This document shows, one piece after another, positions 25,301 through 38,100 of a stretch of 64,000 nt of DNA. The notes beneath the pieces were generated by a model that was not told the DNA's origin, did no database searches, and worked only from the letters and a program-made list of their open reading frames with translations. Position 1 is the stretch's first letter. Each line of letters opens with the position of its first letter. Origin of the DNA: Syngnathus acus (lineage: Eukaryota; Chordata; Actinopteri; Syngnathiformes; Syngnathidae); NCBI RefSeq assembly GCF_901709675.1, contig NC_051094.1, forward strand, positions 12,580,501 to 12,644,500, read 5' to 3'. Made by a program: the position numbers and the translations under genes.

Positions 25301-26115
25301 AAAATAATTCGTTTGCTGATGATCATTACTGATTATCAGCACCGGTCCTTAGTCACTCGTGTACACCTATGCTTTATTTCTCTGGAGTGATTTATTACCT
25401 TGAATAAATAGTGTATATTTCTGCTGCCACTTAAGGCACTCCCTAAACAAAGTCCACAGTAGTGGCCAGATAAACAAAACATTTCTGAGGCTTTTATATA
25501 ACAACATGACAAGTGGTTGCGATCCTAATGGAATAAAAAAAACCGTGATGAGCACTTATTTCCAGTGCAATACAAACACGTGCAATATTGTGTGATATCA
25601 ACGTCCAACAGTTTTCTAGTCCAATAACTAAACATACAATATTTCCAGTTTGTAAAACCCTTGCTCACACCTATATTTTTTCTTATTTATCTTGTTTAGA
25701 TATTTACTGCATTGCACAATTTTACGTTTTATTTGTTTTTTAGAGTTGTCATTTTTACGCACCTTGCAAAGCACCTCTTGGAGTTGCAATCTCATTTTGT
25801 TATAATGTAAATTATAATGACAGTAAAGGCGATTGTGATGAAAGTGTTTTTTTTTTTTATCACGTGTTATCTAGTCCAGATCATCCAAAAACATCCCCAA
25901 AATCACATTTTCCCCCCGAAACTTAAATTTATCCAACAATGTTATTACTATCAACCTGTCATCTGATGAACAAATTGCTTGGTTGTACCCAGGTTGAAGT
26001 GGCCATTCCAACCAGATTCAATATTTTGAATGTGATATTGAGGAGATCTTGTCATGAGGCTATTTTGCTTGGCCAATGAGAAAAATGTTTGTGTTCATAG
26101 GTGATGTAAGAGAGG
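22357..26115 (+). other. rnf10-kiaa1671 intergenic DNA and 5' UTR exons of the KIAA1671 homologue
   Basis: There is no coding exon. Probable noncoding exons are one ending at 23219 before a GTAAGT donor, and one at about 24263-24347 between a T-rich TTTTAG acceptor and a GTAAAA donor followed by a long A run. A weaker candidate begins at about 24916 after CTTTTCAG. The coding exon then begins at 26101 after TTCATAG. Everything else is AT-rich with A/T homopolymers. Confidence 0.45.
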
Positions 26116-29100
26116 ATGGCTGCACAGGTGGAGGTACAGAGTGCGGAGGTTGGGAGGACAATGACAGGAGGAAGATCTCACTTGAGTCCCCTGACTGACT
26201 CAAGCAACACAAGTTCATCAATGACTCAATCGCATATCATCACTCCTGAACCACCAAAACCCGTCCCTGCCCCCAAACCACGGCTAACTCCAAAACCATT
26301 TGCCGTGGAGAAAAAAAACTCCATCAAGCCTATACTTGCCCCAAAGCCGCCAACCAAATCCAGACCAGAATCCATTAACACCACTGGATACAAATTAGAG
26401 CTTCCCATTAGTCCAAAACCACCGCAACCAGTAGCCATTGTTCAGCCAAGGCCTGTGTCAACTAGTTCCAGTCGTCCCGCCTCAACCTCATTTAGAACAT
26501 CCAGTAAGGTGAATACTGGGCAAACAACCAAGCCTGTTGTCCAGCCATTTAAACCAGCCCCTCCTTTTGACTCCGAGGACAACAGCAAAAAAATGCCTCC
26601 AATGCCAGCAGAAAGACAGAAACCTAAGAACAAGATGACACCCACGCAGGGTGGGGCATCCATTGCTCGAGCCAAGTCTTTGGGGTTTCTTAATCTGATT
26701 GAGAAAGCGGATGAACAAAATAAATCCGTGACAGTTGTCCCACCCCGACCGCATCCCCGAACTTCAAGGCCCAGACCTGTATCAGCTATGTTTGCTAACA
26801 ATTTAGAGATACCAGTTCCTGCCCCACAATTGGCTGGCGGAAAACCTCTTTCATCTGATCTGACATCTAAGTTTGAGTCTATTGGTCTGTCATTGCACCG
26901 TAGAGCGACCACTGCCAACGTGAAGGAAAACACTCCAAAAGAGACAGCACTTCCGCAAAAGACACAGCAGGAAAAAGACAATGCTTTGGGACAGAACACT
27001 GGCATCGACATGAAACTGTCTGCCTCAGATGAGCAGAGCAGCGACGTTCCAGAACAAATAAGTGTAAAAGAGACTGAGAATCAGCGAGGGGCAAGCATCA
27101 AGTCACGAATTAATCTCCTGCTTGATTCATCCTCCATTCCTGAGAGAATATCTTCTGGCCAAACATCAGATATTCCCTCTCCAGAGCAGACAGTCCCTGA
27201 AGGCGAACCTCAAGTGGGGGTTAAACAGCTCATCAGGCAGCTAACAGAAGATATAACTTCAACACAGAGTCCTGTCGTGAAGCCTTTGCTTAAACCTCGC
27301 CACCTGCCCGCTGAGCTCACTAAAAAGTAAGATCTGCCATCCCTGTATTAGTTTATGTTTCACATGTATGTTTTATCCCTGAGTTCCATTGTCTTTGTGT
27401 TTTTCAGATTTTCATCTGAGAGGTTGTCTGACTCTGGCAGTGTTTCACTCAGTGAGGCTGCAGAGTATGAAGAGGTCAGCAAAGATCCTCACAGGAGGGT
27501 AAGAGATGCATAGATTTTTACAAGAGTTTGCATTGGGATTTGTCAGTAATTTGATGTTAAACGAGAAATAAAGTTTAAAGTTCTCAGTAGAATTGAAGAG
27601 CTATTTTCCAAAAGACAGTAAATGCCAAATAATAATGTTCAGGTCTCTAAATGAAAATATTTGCAAAATATAAAAAATGTTAATCATGTTTTGAAAAAGA
27701 GCTTTTCATGTGTTGGTATACATAAGGATTGCATTTTTTTCCCTTTATCAATACTGTGTGAACTTTGATCAATGTTGAACTCCTGCGTATGCTCAGAAAC
27801 CCAACACAGCGGCGTTTCTGCAGCCATGGTGGCTGTTAGTAAATGCTCTAGCAGGGATGTGTGAAAATATCAACACTGGTTTTGAACGTTACTGCTACAC
27901 CACACCCACTGTTATGAGGGTTAAGTAGAATTTGGAAATAGTGTTTCTCTGCTACTTTATTTTTTTTCATTGTTTGAAAGAATGTACTTTTATATATAGA
28001 AATGGAGTTGTTTCATTAGACCATAACAGATTTCCCATCGTGTTTGGAAAATATGAATGTAGTCTTACAAAAACAAGGTTAAAGAAGGCTAAGGTTGGTT
28101 TTTGCACAAACAAAACAATGCTCATCTATACCTACAGTGGTGCTGCATCTGGGGCTGTAGACAAGTTGGAGGAATTGTTTTGCATCTCAAAATAGCAGTC
28201 AATGTTGGCACAAAAGCTTGAGAATTCTGATAGATGGCAAGAAAAAAAATCAGGAATGCCTGCAAGAACATGTGAAATGTATTTGGGAAACATCGCAGGT
28301 ATTTTAATGGTGGCAGATGTGTGCTGACATGAATTTGAGCCACATTCCAGTTATGAGAGGGCACACGTGCAACCACGTTCTCGGTTTATTTTTCTTTCAT
28401 CGCTGCAATTTTGTTTTTCAATTGAGCTGTCATAGGCCAGATTAATGGTGGAAAAAATGGCTTTGTAAATAATTGTTCTTGATTTGATTTCTTTTCTATC
28501 ACAAAAAATAGCATTGATAGCATTTTTTTAATATCCATTTTATATTATAATTCCATACGTTTGTATTACAGTATACCTCAGATCCTTTTTTGTTTTGTTT
28601 AGATTGAAACAGTCAACCCCGGTGCCAAGATGGCTGTAGATCAACAAAAAAAGATCAGCTCAATGACAGCAAGTCCCGAGACAGAACTTGTGCCAAGTGG
28701 GGCAACCCCCTCCAACAATCAAAGTGTTGAAGTGCAGAAAGTGCGAGCGTCCTTATTTGATAATATTGTGGAGATATCCAGTGTGACCAATGATGCAAAC
28801 TTAGTCCGTCACCCATCTTTGAGAGGAGGAAAAAATGAAAACGAAGGAACTCTGGTGACTGCCATCTATAAAGATGCAGTATCTCCAAGTCCCCTGCGAG
28901 TGAACCATGCCATTGACACAGTGCAAGCCGTGGGCGAAAGTAGAGCGGTGAGTGAGAGCATTCCATCTGCTCAGCGGGAAGATAAAGCCATGACCTTGCG
29001 CTCCAGACACTCAGAAGGGAACAGGCTAATGAAGGAGACAACTGGTTTAATGGGAGAAGAGCCAGCTTCAGCAATGGCAACGGAGCAACAGCCTCGATAC

Positions 29101-32100
29101 TTGCGAATAGGATCCTTGCAGAAATGGCCTACAAAAGGTGTAGTTCAAGAACCTGATGTGGAGAATGTTACCCGAAAGCAATCAATAAATGATAAAGAAC
29201 CGGATTTGAATAAGGAGAAGCAGAGAGAAGCAGACAATGAAGAAATAGCTGCAGCACCGAAACGCATGAAAACGTTGGAGACGGATGAAAAGCCAAAACC
29301 CAAAGCAACTTATTTTGCCTTGACCGGACAAATACAGGAGTCTAATACTGGTTCAGACATTATGGATTCAACTGTGCCTTATGATGATATAGGTTCTGGA
29401 CATGAAAGCTCTCAAGGTACGGTAGCTGCTATTAAGAGGAATCTGTCATTAAATGCAACCTTTGGGAAAAAAAGTCAAGAGAAACACGAGGACATGACGA
29501 GGGTTAGCCAGATTTCAGCCAGGCAGGTGGTATCAGCGCTGGATGTGCCGACAGCGGGGGACATGACAGAGGGAGTAAAAACAGAGCAAACAAGGGAGGA
29601 TGAAAGGCAAAATGACCAAATGAAAGTTATCAATAGAGACAAACAGAGACAAATGGAAATTGAGAGAAAAGCCATTTTACAGTTTGCACAGATGAAGGAA
29701 AGGGAGATGCAAAGAGAATTTGAAAGACGTAAGGCACTTGAAAGGGAGAAACAAAAACAGAGAGAGCTTCAAAACCAGAACCTCCAAGAATTGGAGTATG
29801 AAAATTTGAAAGAAATTGAAGAGCAGAGCCAAGTGCCTTTCAGGCAAGAAAAGGCAAAGCAGAAAGAACAAGAGTTACAGAGGAGGCAGGAAGTGGAAAG
29901 GCAACGTGACCTAGAGCGGCAAAGAGAGTTAGAAAAGCAGAGACAGCAAGAAATGCATAGGCAGCGGGAACAAGAAAAGGAAAGACAACAAAAATTGCAA
30001 AGGGAGAGAGAGGAGGAACTGGAGGGGCAACAAGCACTGATGAGGCAAAAGGAGCAGGAAAAGGAAAGGCAGCAGGAACTCAGGAGGGTGAGGGAACAGG
30101 AAAAGGAGCGACACCAAGAACTTGAGAGGCAGCAAGAACTGATGAGGCTGAAGGAACAGGAATTGGAGAGGCATCAAGAACAGATGAGACTGGAGGAGAA
30201 GGAAAAGGAAAGACAAGAAGAATTGAGGAGGCTGAAGGAGAAGGAAAAGGAGCAGCAGAAAGAACATGAGAGGCAACGTGAAATGGAGAGACAGCAAGAG
30301 CTGACCAGACTGAAGGAGCAGGAAAGGGAGAGACAGTGGCAATTTGAGAGGCAGAAGGAGCTGATGAGGCTGAGGGAACAGGAAGAGGAGCGACAGCGAG
30401 AAGTTGAAAGGCAGCACGAATTGATGAGGCTGAAGGAGCAGGAAGAACAGATGAGACAGAAGGAGCAGGAAATGGAGAGACTGCGAGAACTTGAGAGGCA
30501 ACAAGAAGAACTGAAGCAAAGGGAGCGCGAAATTGAGCGGCAGCGAGAAATTGAAATACAACACACTCAGATGAAGTTGAGGGAGCAAGAACAAGTGAGG
30601 CTGAGGGAGCAGGAAATGGAGAGACAGCGAGAACTTGAGAAGCAGAGAGAGCTTGAAAAAGAGAGACGGAGAGAACTTGAGAGACAGCAAGAGCGACTCA
30701 GGCAAAGAGAGCAAGAAATGGAGAGACAGCGAGATCTGGAGCGAAAGCAAGAACAGGAGAGGCTGAGGGAGCAGGAACTGGAGAGACGACGAGAACTCAA
30801 GAGGCAGCAAGAACGGCTGAGGCAAAGGGAACAGGAAATGGAGAGACAGCAAGAACTTGAACAAGAACGACTGAGGCTGAGGGAGGAGGAGATGGCGAGA
30901 CAGCGAGAACTTGAGAAGCAGCATGAACAACTGAGGCAGAGGGAGCAAGAAATGGAGAAACAACGCGAACTTGCGCGACAGCAAGAAAAGATGAGGTTGA
31001 AGGAGCAGGAAATGGAGCGACAGCGAGAGTTTGAGAGGCAACAAGAACAAAAGAGGCATAGAGAAGAAAGGGAGAGAGTGCAAGAACTTGAGCGGCAGCA
31101 AGAACAGCTGAGACTGAGGGAGCAGGAGAAAGAGCGCCAGCGGGAATTTCAGAAGCAGCAAGAACTGGATCAAGAGAGGCAGCGCGAGTGGGAAAGACTA
31201 AGACAGAGGGAAGAAGAAAGACAGACAGAGCTGGATAAGGAGACGTTTCTTTTGGAATTGCAAAGGAATAAGAGAATGGAGGAACTGGAGAGCCTTAAAG
31301 AAAAAGAAGCAGGAAACCTCGTTGACCAAAAACACAAGCAGAAAGAAAACGAGAGGTATCTTTATGAGCTTGAAAAGCAATGGTTTAGAGAGAAGGCTGA
31401 GAAAGCCAAACTCATGGCAGTAGAACAAGAAAAGCTAAGACTGAAAGGGATTGATCAAGAAAAGGAAAAACTAAGACAACTGGAGAGGGAGCATGCGGAA
31501 GCCATTGAAAGAGAACAGTTGAAAGAGCTGGACAGGCTGCGAGACTTGCAAAGGGAGAAACAACGCCACGCTGAGAGACAGAACCAAAGATGGGAAGCAG
31601 AGAGAGAGAAGCTGGAAAAGGCTGAGGCAGAGAAAATGAGACAGATTGCCAGACTTCAAGAAGCAGAGCGACACAGGCTCAAGGAGAAACAAAGGAAAGA
31701 GGAACAGGAGAGAATGAAGGCCGATCAACCCCCTCTGAGGCCCAAAGTGGTGGATGTGGACTCTTTGATCAGAACCGCCACCTCTCAACACATGAGATGG
31801 AAGCAGCCCTCCCCGAGAGCCGAAGAGCCCTACAAACCTTCCATTCTTGACGTGGACTCTTTCACATCTCAATCTCAGCCAGCAGCCCCAAATCCAAATT
31901 TCCTGTCCGTTTCCAGTATTCAAGAAGTAGACTCCAATTTTGGCGGTTCATTTCGACCTGCACCTGAAAGAGATATCACGTGGAAGATACCTCCACAGAA
32001 TTCAGTTGACCCACGGCAGCTCCAATCAACTGAGATGTCTCACCGCAAACCTCTTCATGAGCCCAAAAAACACACAACCAAAGTCAACCCAGAACTGCTC

Positions 32101-35100
32101 TTAATGGCGGCTGAACATTCCCTTGCCTCACACAGCCAGTGGCACCGTAGGCAGGCTGAACCACTTTACTTGGACCCTTTGCTCCAAAGAGAGTCAACAA
32201 GCAGAGTTCCCAGCAGTGCTCCTCTTGATCAGGTCTGGTTGCCCAGACAACTAAAATCCCAAGACAATCAGGAAGAGGTCCGGAACCGTAGGAGATCCCA
32301 CGGATTCCAGGCAAGTTGGAGGTTGAATAAAAAAAACATTTTTGGAAGAGAACAAAAAAATTCCAGCTCAATCCACTTTGGTCTGTTTGTGTTACAAGGA
32401 GCCCAACAGGATGCGTTCTCGCAGCATGTCACGTCGATCGGTGCCATCTGGTGTTGCTCTCGAAAAAAGTGCCTCTAGAATACGGAGTCGGAGCGCCCAC
32501 AGAGAACAGGACCACCAGAGCTGGGTAAGTTTGATTTCAGCTGCAAGACATTTTTATTAGAATTCGTTTGGAAATCAAATGCATTATGCAAAACACACTG
32601 TATATCACAAGAGGGGGAAAAAATCCAATATCTTTAAAGAAAGGGAAGAAATATGTTAAACGTATGGTAAAATCGTGCACGATTAAAACAGCTTGGGGGT
32701 GCCAAAATGTGACTGGGACTATTAGGAACTAATAATTGGATGGATGTTGAAGGAATGGCATTACAGGATCACCTTTACACCATGTAGCCTGTCAAACGGT
32801 GGCAAATCTTGCCTGCAATTCAAGATTGGATTAAGCAAATTCTTTGCACGTCGTCAGAAGCCTGTTAGAATTGGCTCAGGAAAAGCTGTGACATGAGATG
32901 GCCTGCAATGCAAGTGTGGCCTGCAGAAAGGATTTCTTCAATGCCCCATGCTTACAAACTATAAATATGAAAACAACATTACTGTACTTAAATTGGAATA
33001 TGGTTAAACATGCTCGTTTTCTTTGTTTCCCTCTTTAAGGTCTTTACCACCATCTAGTGGTTATAAGTGGTAGTGACTGCTTATGTTGACGAAAGACAAA
33101 ATAAGCTTGTTTGTTATGCTGTTGCCATTCGTATGTGTATGAATTAATAGAAACACTGAAAAACACATTGAGCAATCATGCCATTTCTTCACCAGTAACA
33201 TTCCTGTGTGGCATCCTCAAAAGGTTATTCAGGATGATCCTTTCTAATTTATAAGCATAATCTGTTGTAGTTGTTCGGGGCAGATAATGTTACGATTGAA
33301 GATCGGATCGATGCATAACCAATCAAAATAGTCGTTGGCGTAAAAACCTTTGTCGGGGAGGGTCCTTTGAGTCACTCAGATGAGATGTGATGGTTGTGTG
33401 ATGACATCACAGTGTTAGTCGAAGGGAAGCCGGTGCGTGGTTCTGAGCAGAGCAGAGATGGGCATGAGGCCGAGCGCTTTGTTGTACAACTTGTACTTAT
33501 GGTCGTGTTGCTTGAGTCCGCGCTACTTCTGGGTGAGTAATACTACACCGCCTACACATTTTTCTAGGAGCCCGCTCTCTACATGTTTAAAAATATAATT
33601 GTACAAATTACCTTCACGCTCCTTTGTTGGGTTTTGCCTGGTTTCTGCTGTGCACTGAATGATATCATCAAAAGGGAGGAATTGATGTGAGTCATAACTG
33701 GTCACTTGGGTGGGATAGAGATTATTATTATTATTATTTCAAATATGAATCCAGGATAGAGAAAATATTTGTGATAAACTATTTGCTACAGAAATGAAGT
33801 GGTGTTATTGCATACATTTTCTTCACATCTACAGTCAATTCCTATACCTTGACCACATTTTCCAAAGTAACATCTTTTTATACCATGGTGAGGCTACAGA
33901 AGTGACCATTAGTTTCCACATTCAGGAAAATTTGGGAAACGTGGATTTGTGAGCTGTTCTCACAAGAGAATAATTACTCAGCTGTTTTCCGGTAAGTGCG
34001 CCTCACCGGGTATGTTCCAAAGATTACCTGCAGGGGGCGTAGTTGGACAGTGATGCAGCATCTTAGCTTCTCTGTTCCAGTTGACTCTGACATGAACTGT
34101 GTGACGTGCATATGGGGTATTTTTTTAACTTGGAGTTTCTTGCACTCCAGTGTTGTGCAAAACCGTTCACTTTTATTTCTGCTCAAAAACTCATGTCATT
34201 ACAGTCTGGTTATTTTCACAGTTTTTGTCCGTTTTTTTTTATTCTGTGCTTTTGCATCCTCATTTCCATCCCTCTGTATTTGCTTCCATGTCCTTTATTT
34301 TGTGGCGATGACACTTAAACGTTGTTGCACTGCAATCAAAAGAGGCCTGAGCAACAGCACCGCAGAACCCTCCCCTTTCCCCGTCCCTCTCCCTCCTGTT
34401 TGGAATCAGGGACCTCCCATTCTTGCTCTCGTGCTCTCTGACTCCACACTCCCTCTCTCCACCCAGTTTCTCCTTGACAGTGAGTCCTAATGTCCTGAAT
34501 ACAGAAAGGAGGACCGCTGACGCATTTTCTCCTACCTGTCTGTACCTGCAGATTAAAGCAAGGAGAAAACAGTCTCTATTTTTCCCCTCCCTACTCTGGA
34601 TTTGTCTTTCCTACCACATCTTTTGCTCCTGCCAGTGGTTGTTCTCTGTGTTTCTTGGTGGAATACAAATTAGCACAGAAGATTTCCTTTTGCAACTATT
34701 TGTCATTTTCGTTTTACCCGGGATAGCACCACCTAGTTGCCATGGGAGGTTAACCATTGATGGATTTTTCACCCTTTTTAACCTTGGCCTTATTCAGGAA
34801 GGTAACCTGGGAGAAGTGTCTATTTGGCTATCGCTGAAACTGGAATCTGGACAGATGAGCATATGCCAGCTGATTTGGCAAGATCTTTTAAAAATTGAAT
34901 TACTACTTAGATTTGTTAAATGTGTCAGCTTATCAAGAGTCGAGAAAATCTTTGTCAGGACATGAGTAGTTGTTACTTTCTGCCCTCGGAGGCAACGAAA
35001 CATGGCAGAGCCTGTTGGTAAACAGCACACTATTTGGTGCACTAGCTAAAAGTAAATATTAGCTGTAGAGCAGTCTTGCATCACATTACACATCCAGGCA

Positions 35101-38100
35101 TTGGTTTACAGGACTATCATAGCAAGCATATCTTGTGTGCATCAAAATAGACATTCGAGGTGTCACAATTCACTGGCTGACAGCCCGGAGCTTTGACAGT
35201 GATGAGCTGAAACGCAGCCCTTGTGGCTCATCTGGGACTGCAATGCAGGGAAGACATTAACAAGTGAAACCAAAGAGTGACTTGCTCCTGTTATGGTCAG
35301 ACTGGCTGCTGTTATAAACGACATATAAGCATTTGCTCCCATGGGCAGTTTTGCGCCCTCGCCTTCCGCACTGCTGCAGTATTGAGCCAGCAGCCACCAG
35401 CAGCCTTTAGGACAAAGTTCCTGCATGTTTGCACTTTTAATGATACCTTGCCACTGTCACACCTCAGCTCAGAGACGATCGTGACAAAGCTTGTTTTGTC
35501 CGGATTGGACTGTGATGGAGTATTTAGGGGACAAGCTGTCAGTGGCGCAGTCCCAAGTGTCGGGATGGGTAGGAAATGTCCGTCGCTCCTTTCATGGGGC
35601 ACTCAGCCTTTTTTCCAGTTCAGTGGAGAGAGAGCGAGGAGAGGTCAGAGCCGGACACTTCAACAGAACGAGCTCCTTGCGCTCGCTCGCATCCCGCAGC
35701 AGGGAGTCAATTCGCAGGTTCTCACTGCGCAGCCAGCAACGTCTGTCCTTACGGAGGCGCACCGCACCCAACACCCCAACTGCTGTAAGATAGCATCCTG
35801 AAATCGGATTCTTTTTTCAGAAATGTGCATGTAGCGTTTCCCCATTGCAAAGCTCGCACTACCTCAGTCTCTGATTTATTTTTAAATTTCCATCTTCATA
35901 TACCTCCTTTACTATTTTCCTTATTTATTTATTGTAAAAATTAATTTAATTGCTAAGCTATATTGTCAAAATTAGAGACAGAAATCTCCCTGTATTGGCA
36001 AAAGTATTTTAATCTCTTAAATAATCATCAATGATTGACTCACTTTCCTGTGTGCCTCTGTACCTTAATTTTGTGTGTTATTCAATTGGACAAGTCTTTG
36101 TGGGAGCAATTTGGGGAAGACCCTTTTCTACTGCAGCAAGACTGTGCCCAAAATTTTATACAGGCTGCTCAAAATTTCTCTCCAAGTGTGTAGGCATGGT
36201 ACTTTATGTAGCAATAGTTTCGTAGTAGTTTATGTCCTGTGTTCCTTGTAAGATTGTCGATTATCTGTACCCTTGTGAGCAGATTTACTTTATGCTCTAT
36301 GATTAAGACAGATTTAGAAAGCCATGTGTGGATACATTGCAGTAAGTAGACTCACTCCTATCTTTAGGTAACAGCTCTTTGCTGTACAATGCTTCATGAG
36401 TCATAACAGCTAAAGATAAACAATGTTTTCATTACGCATCTGTGACTTTACTTCAAAACGTGTCTTTTGGTTTTATAGAGGCAGTTATTTTCCGGAGGCT
36501 TTGACATTGGACTTTGCCACTTGTGCTTTTAATCATTATTTGACTGTATAAAGGGATGGAAGCCAAGTGCCAAACTGTTACCTTTTCCACACATAATGAA
36601 CAGGAGAGAGAGGTTGGGTAGATGGCTAGGGTAGGTAAGTAACCAAAAAAAAGAATAATTGTGTGTACTTTGTAGAAGAGCTCGTTAGTTTGTCTGCAGA
36701 TCAGAATATCAAGGCTAATCTTTAACTTTTTGTTCTTATTGTTTGAGTGTATTTGTGCTAATTTGCTAACTGAGCCAATAACTCATAATATCCAGCAGCA
36801 CTAAAAGGTGCTTGCTGTGTGTGGCAGTTGATGCACGCAAAAAACACATTTCGAGTGTGTGATTGTCATAGTGTACCTTCACCACAAAAATGTGGAAAAG
36901 AAATGAAAACTAAACTCCAGACTACAACTAACGCGAATAATCCTGTAAATCTCTTTTTTTTTTTACCGGGCCACGTTAGAATTAGGCTGATGTCAAATCC
37001 GACTCGTTCTATGGTAAATTCTTAAGACTAGTGAGATTTTTACATTCCTTTACTGTTTACTCTGTTCTTACGAGATGTTTTGTTCACCTTTGGGCCCTCT
37101 TGTGTTTGCGTGTTGAACTATATATTTACATAATGAAATGCCTCTCTGACATGTAGTAATACTCAGTTTATTTTTTTCTGGGATGATGATTGTAGATTCT
37201 GTGATTGCAAGCAGAGAATTCTAACAACTAGATCTGGCACAAATTTGTACCTTCATAGTTGAGGATTTTTTTTCATTATTTTTTTTATTAGCAGAATTAT
37301 ATTTCCAATATTTCCTGTATTTGCTTCTAAAGTTCAGTCTAGTAATTGACCCTAATAATGGAGCAATTGTCTTGTGTCATGGGACATGTGTATCACTCAT
37401 TAATCAAAGAGATATATTGTTACAATTTCCAATGTTTTATTCTAACCACTTCCCACTTGACCAGCTCCCTCTCCTTCATCCTTCCATTCATCCGCTCTTT
37501 GTTTGTTTCCCCGGCACACCCAGCTTGTCCTCAAGGGCAAGCTGGTGATTGCTAATGTTATTAAGAGAAAAAAAAAAAAATCCTTCTGACAGCTATATAT
37601 CATTCCAAGTAGACCTGTGGCCCTGCTTTATTTAGTAAGCACATTGAATGGTTGCTCAGCATGTGTGTTCAATGTGATAGTAGATATTTAAATTATGAAT
37701 CTTATTCAGAAAAAGGTTTCCTATCTGGAAGTAGAATAGGGTAGATTAGGCCTTTATTAGAAATGTTTGACAGTTACAGAATCAATTTCGTCCTAAACTG
37801 CTCCTTTCTTTTTCAGGATAATAATGGTAAGGGATTGCCAAATTATTTTAAATGTAGTTTGGTGTTTCACTTTTTCCTCCTCCAGATGTCAGTTAATGCA
37901 TTAAAATGGGGCAGAAACATTTTGAGTAAAAGCAATGAGCTGCTTGCATCGTGTTCTCTGTGTCTTATACAGTAACTCAGACATACGTATCGGACAGGAA
38001 TTTTTATAATCAACGAGGCCTGGAATCCAGATTTTCTTTGGCATTTTGACAACGATGATGGCAGTGTAAGAAAGGCAAGAGGGTGGTGACATAATTCCCA

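Noticed and set aside
26442-27011. 189-codon minus-strand open frame
   Set aside because: It is antisense to the Pro/Lys-rich first coding exon of kiaa1671, with no family resemblance.
29929-31173. 414-codon minus-strand open frame, Leu/Phe/Ser-rich
   Set aside because: It is the exact antisense of the Glu/Arg/Gln repeat in kiaa1671. CTC/CTT/TTC codons arise from GAG/AAG/GAA on the other strand, and stops are absent only because of the biased composition.
32311-32478. Extension of the large kiaa1671 frame past 32310
   Set aside because: This is read-through of the GC-AG intron; splicing at 32310/32399 gives the Arg/Ser-rich continuation in the correct frame.
34423-34965. 180-codon plus-strand open frame in the kiaa1671 intron
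   Set aside because: The residues look random, there is no splice-site support, and it reads across AT-rich intron DNA.
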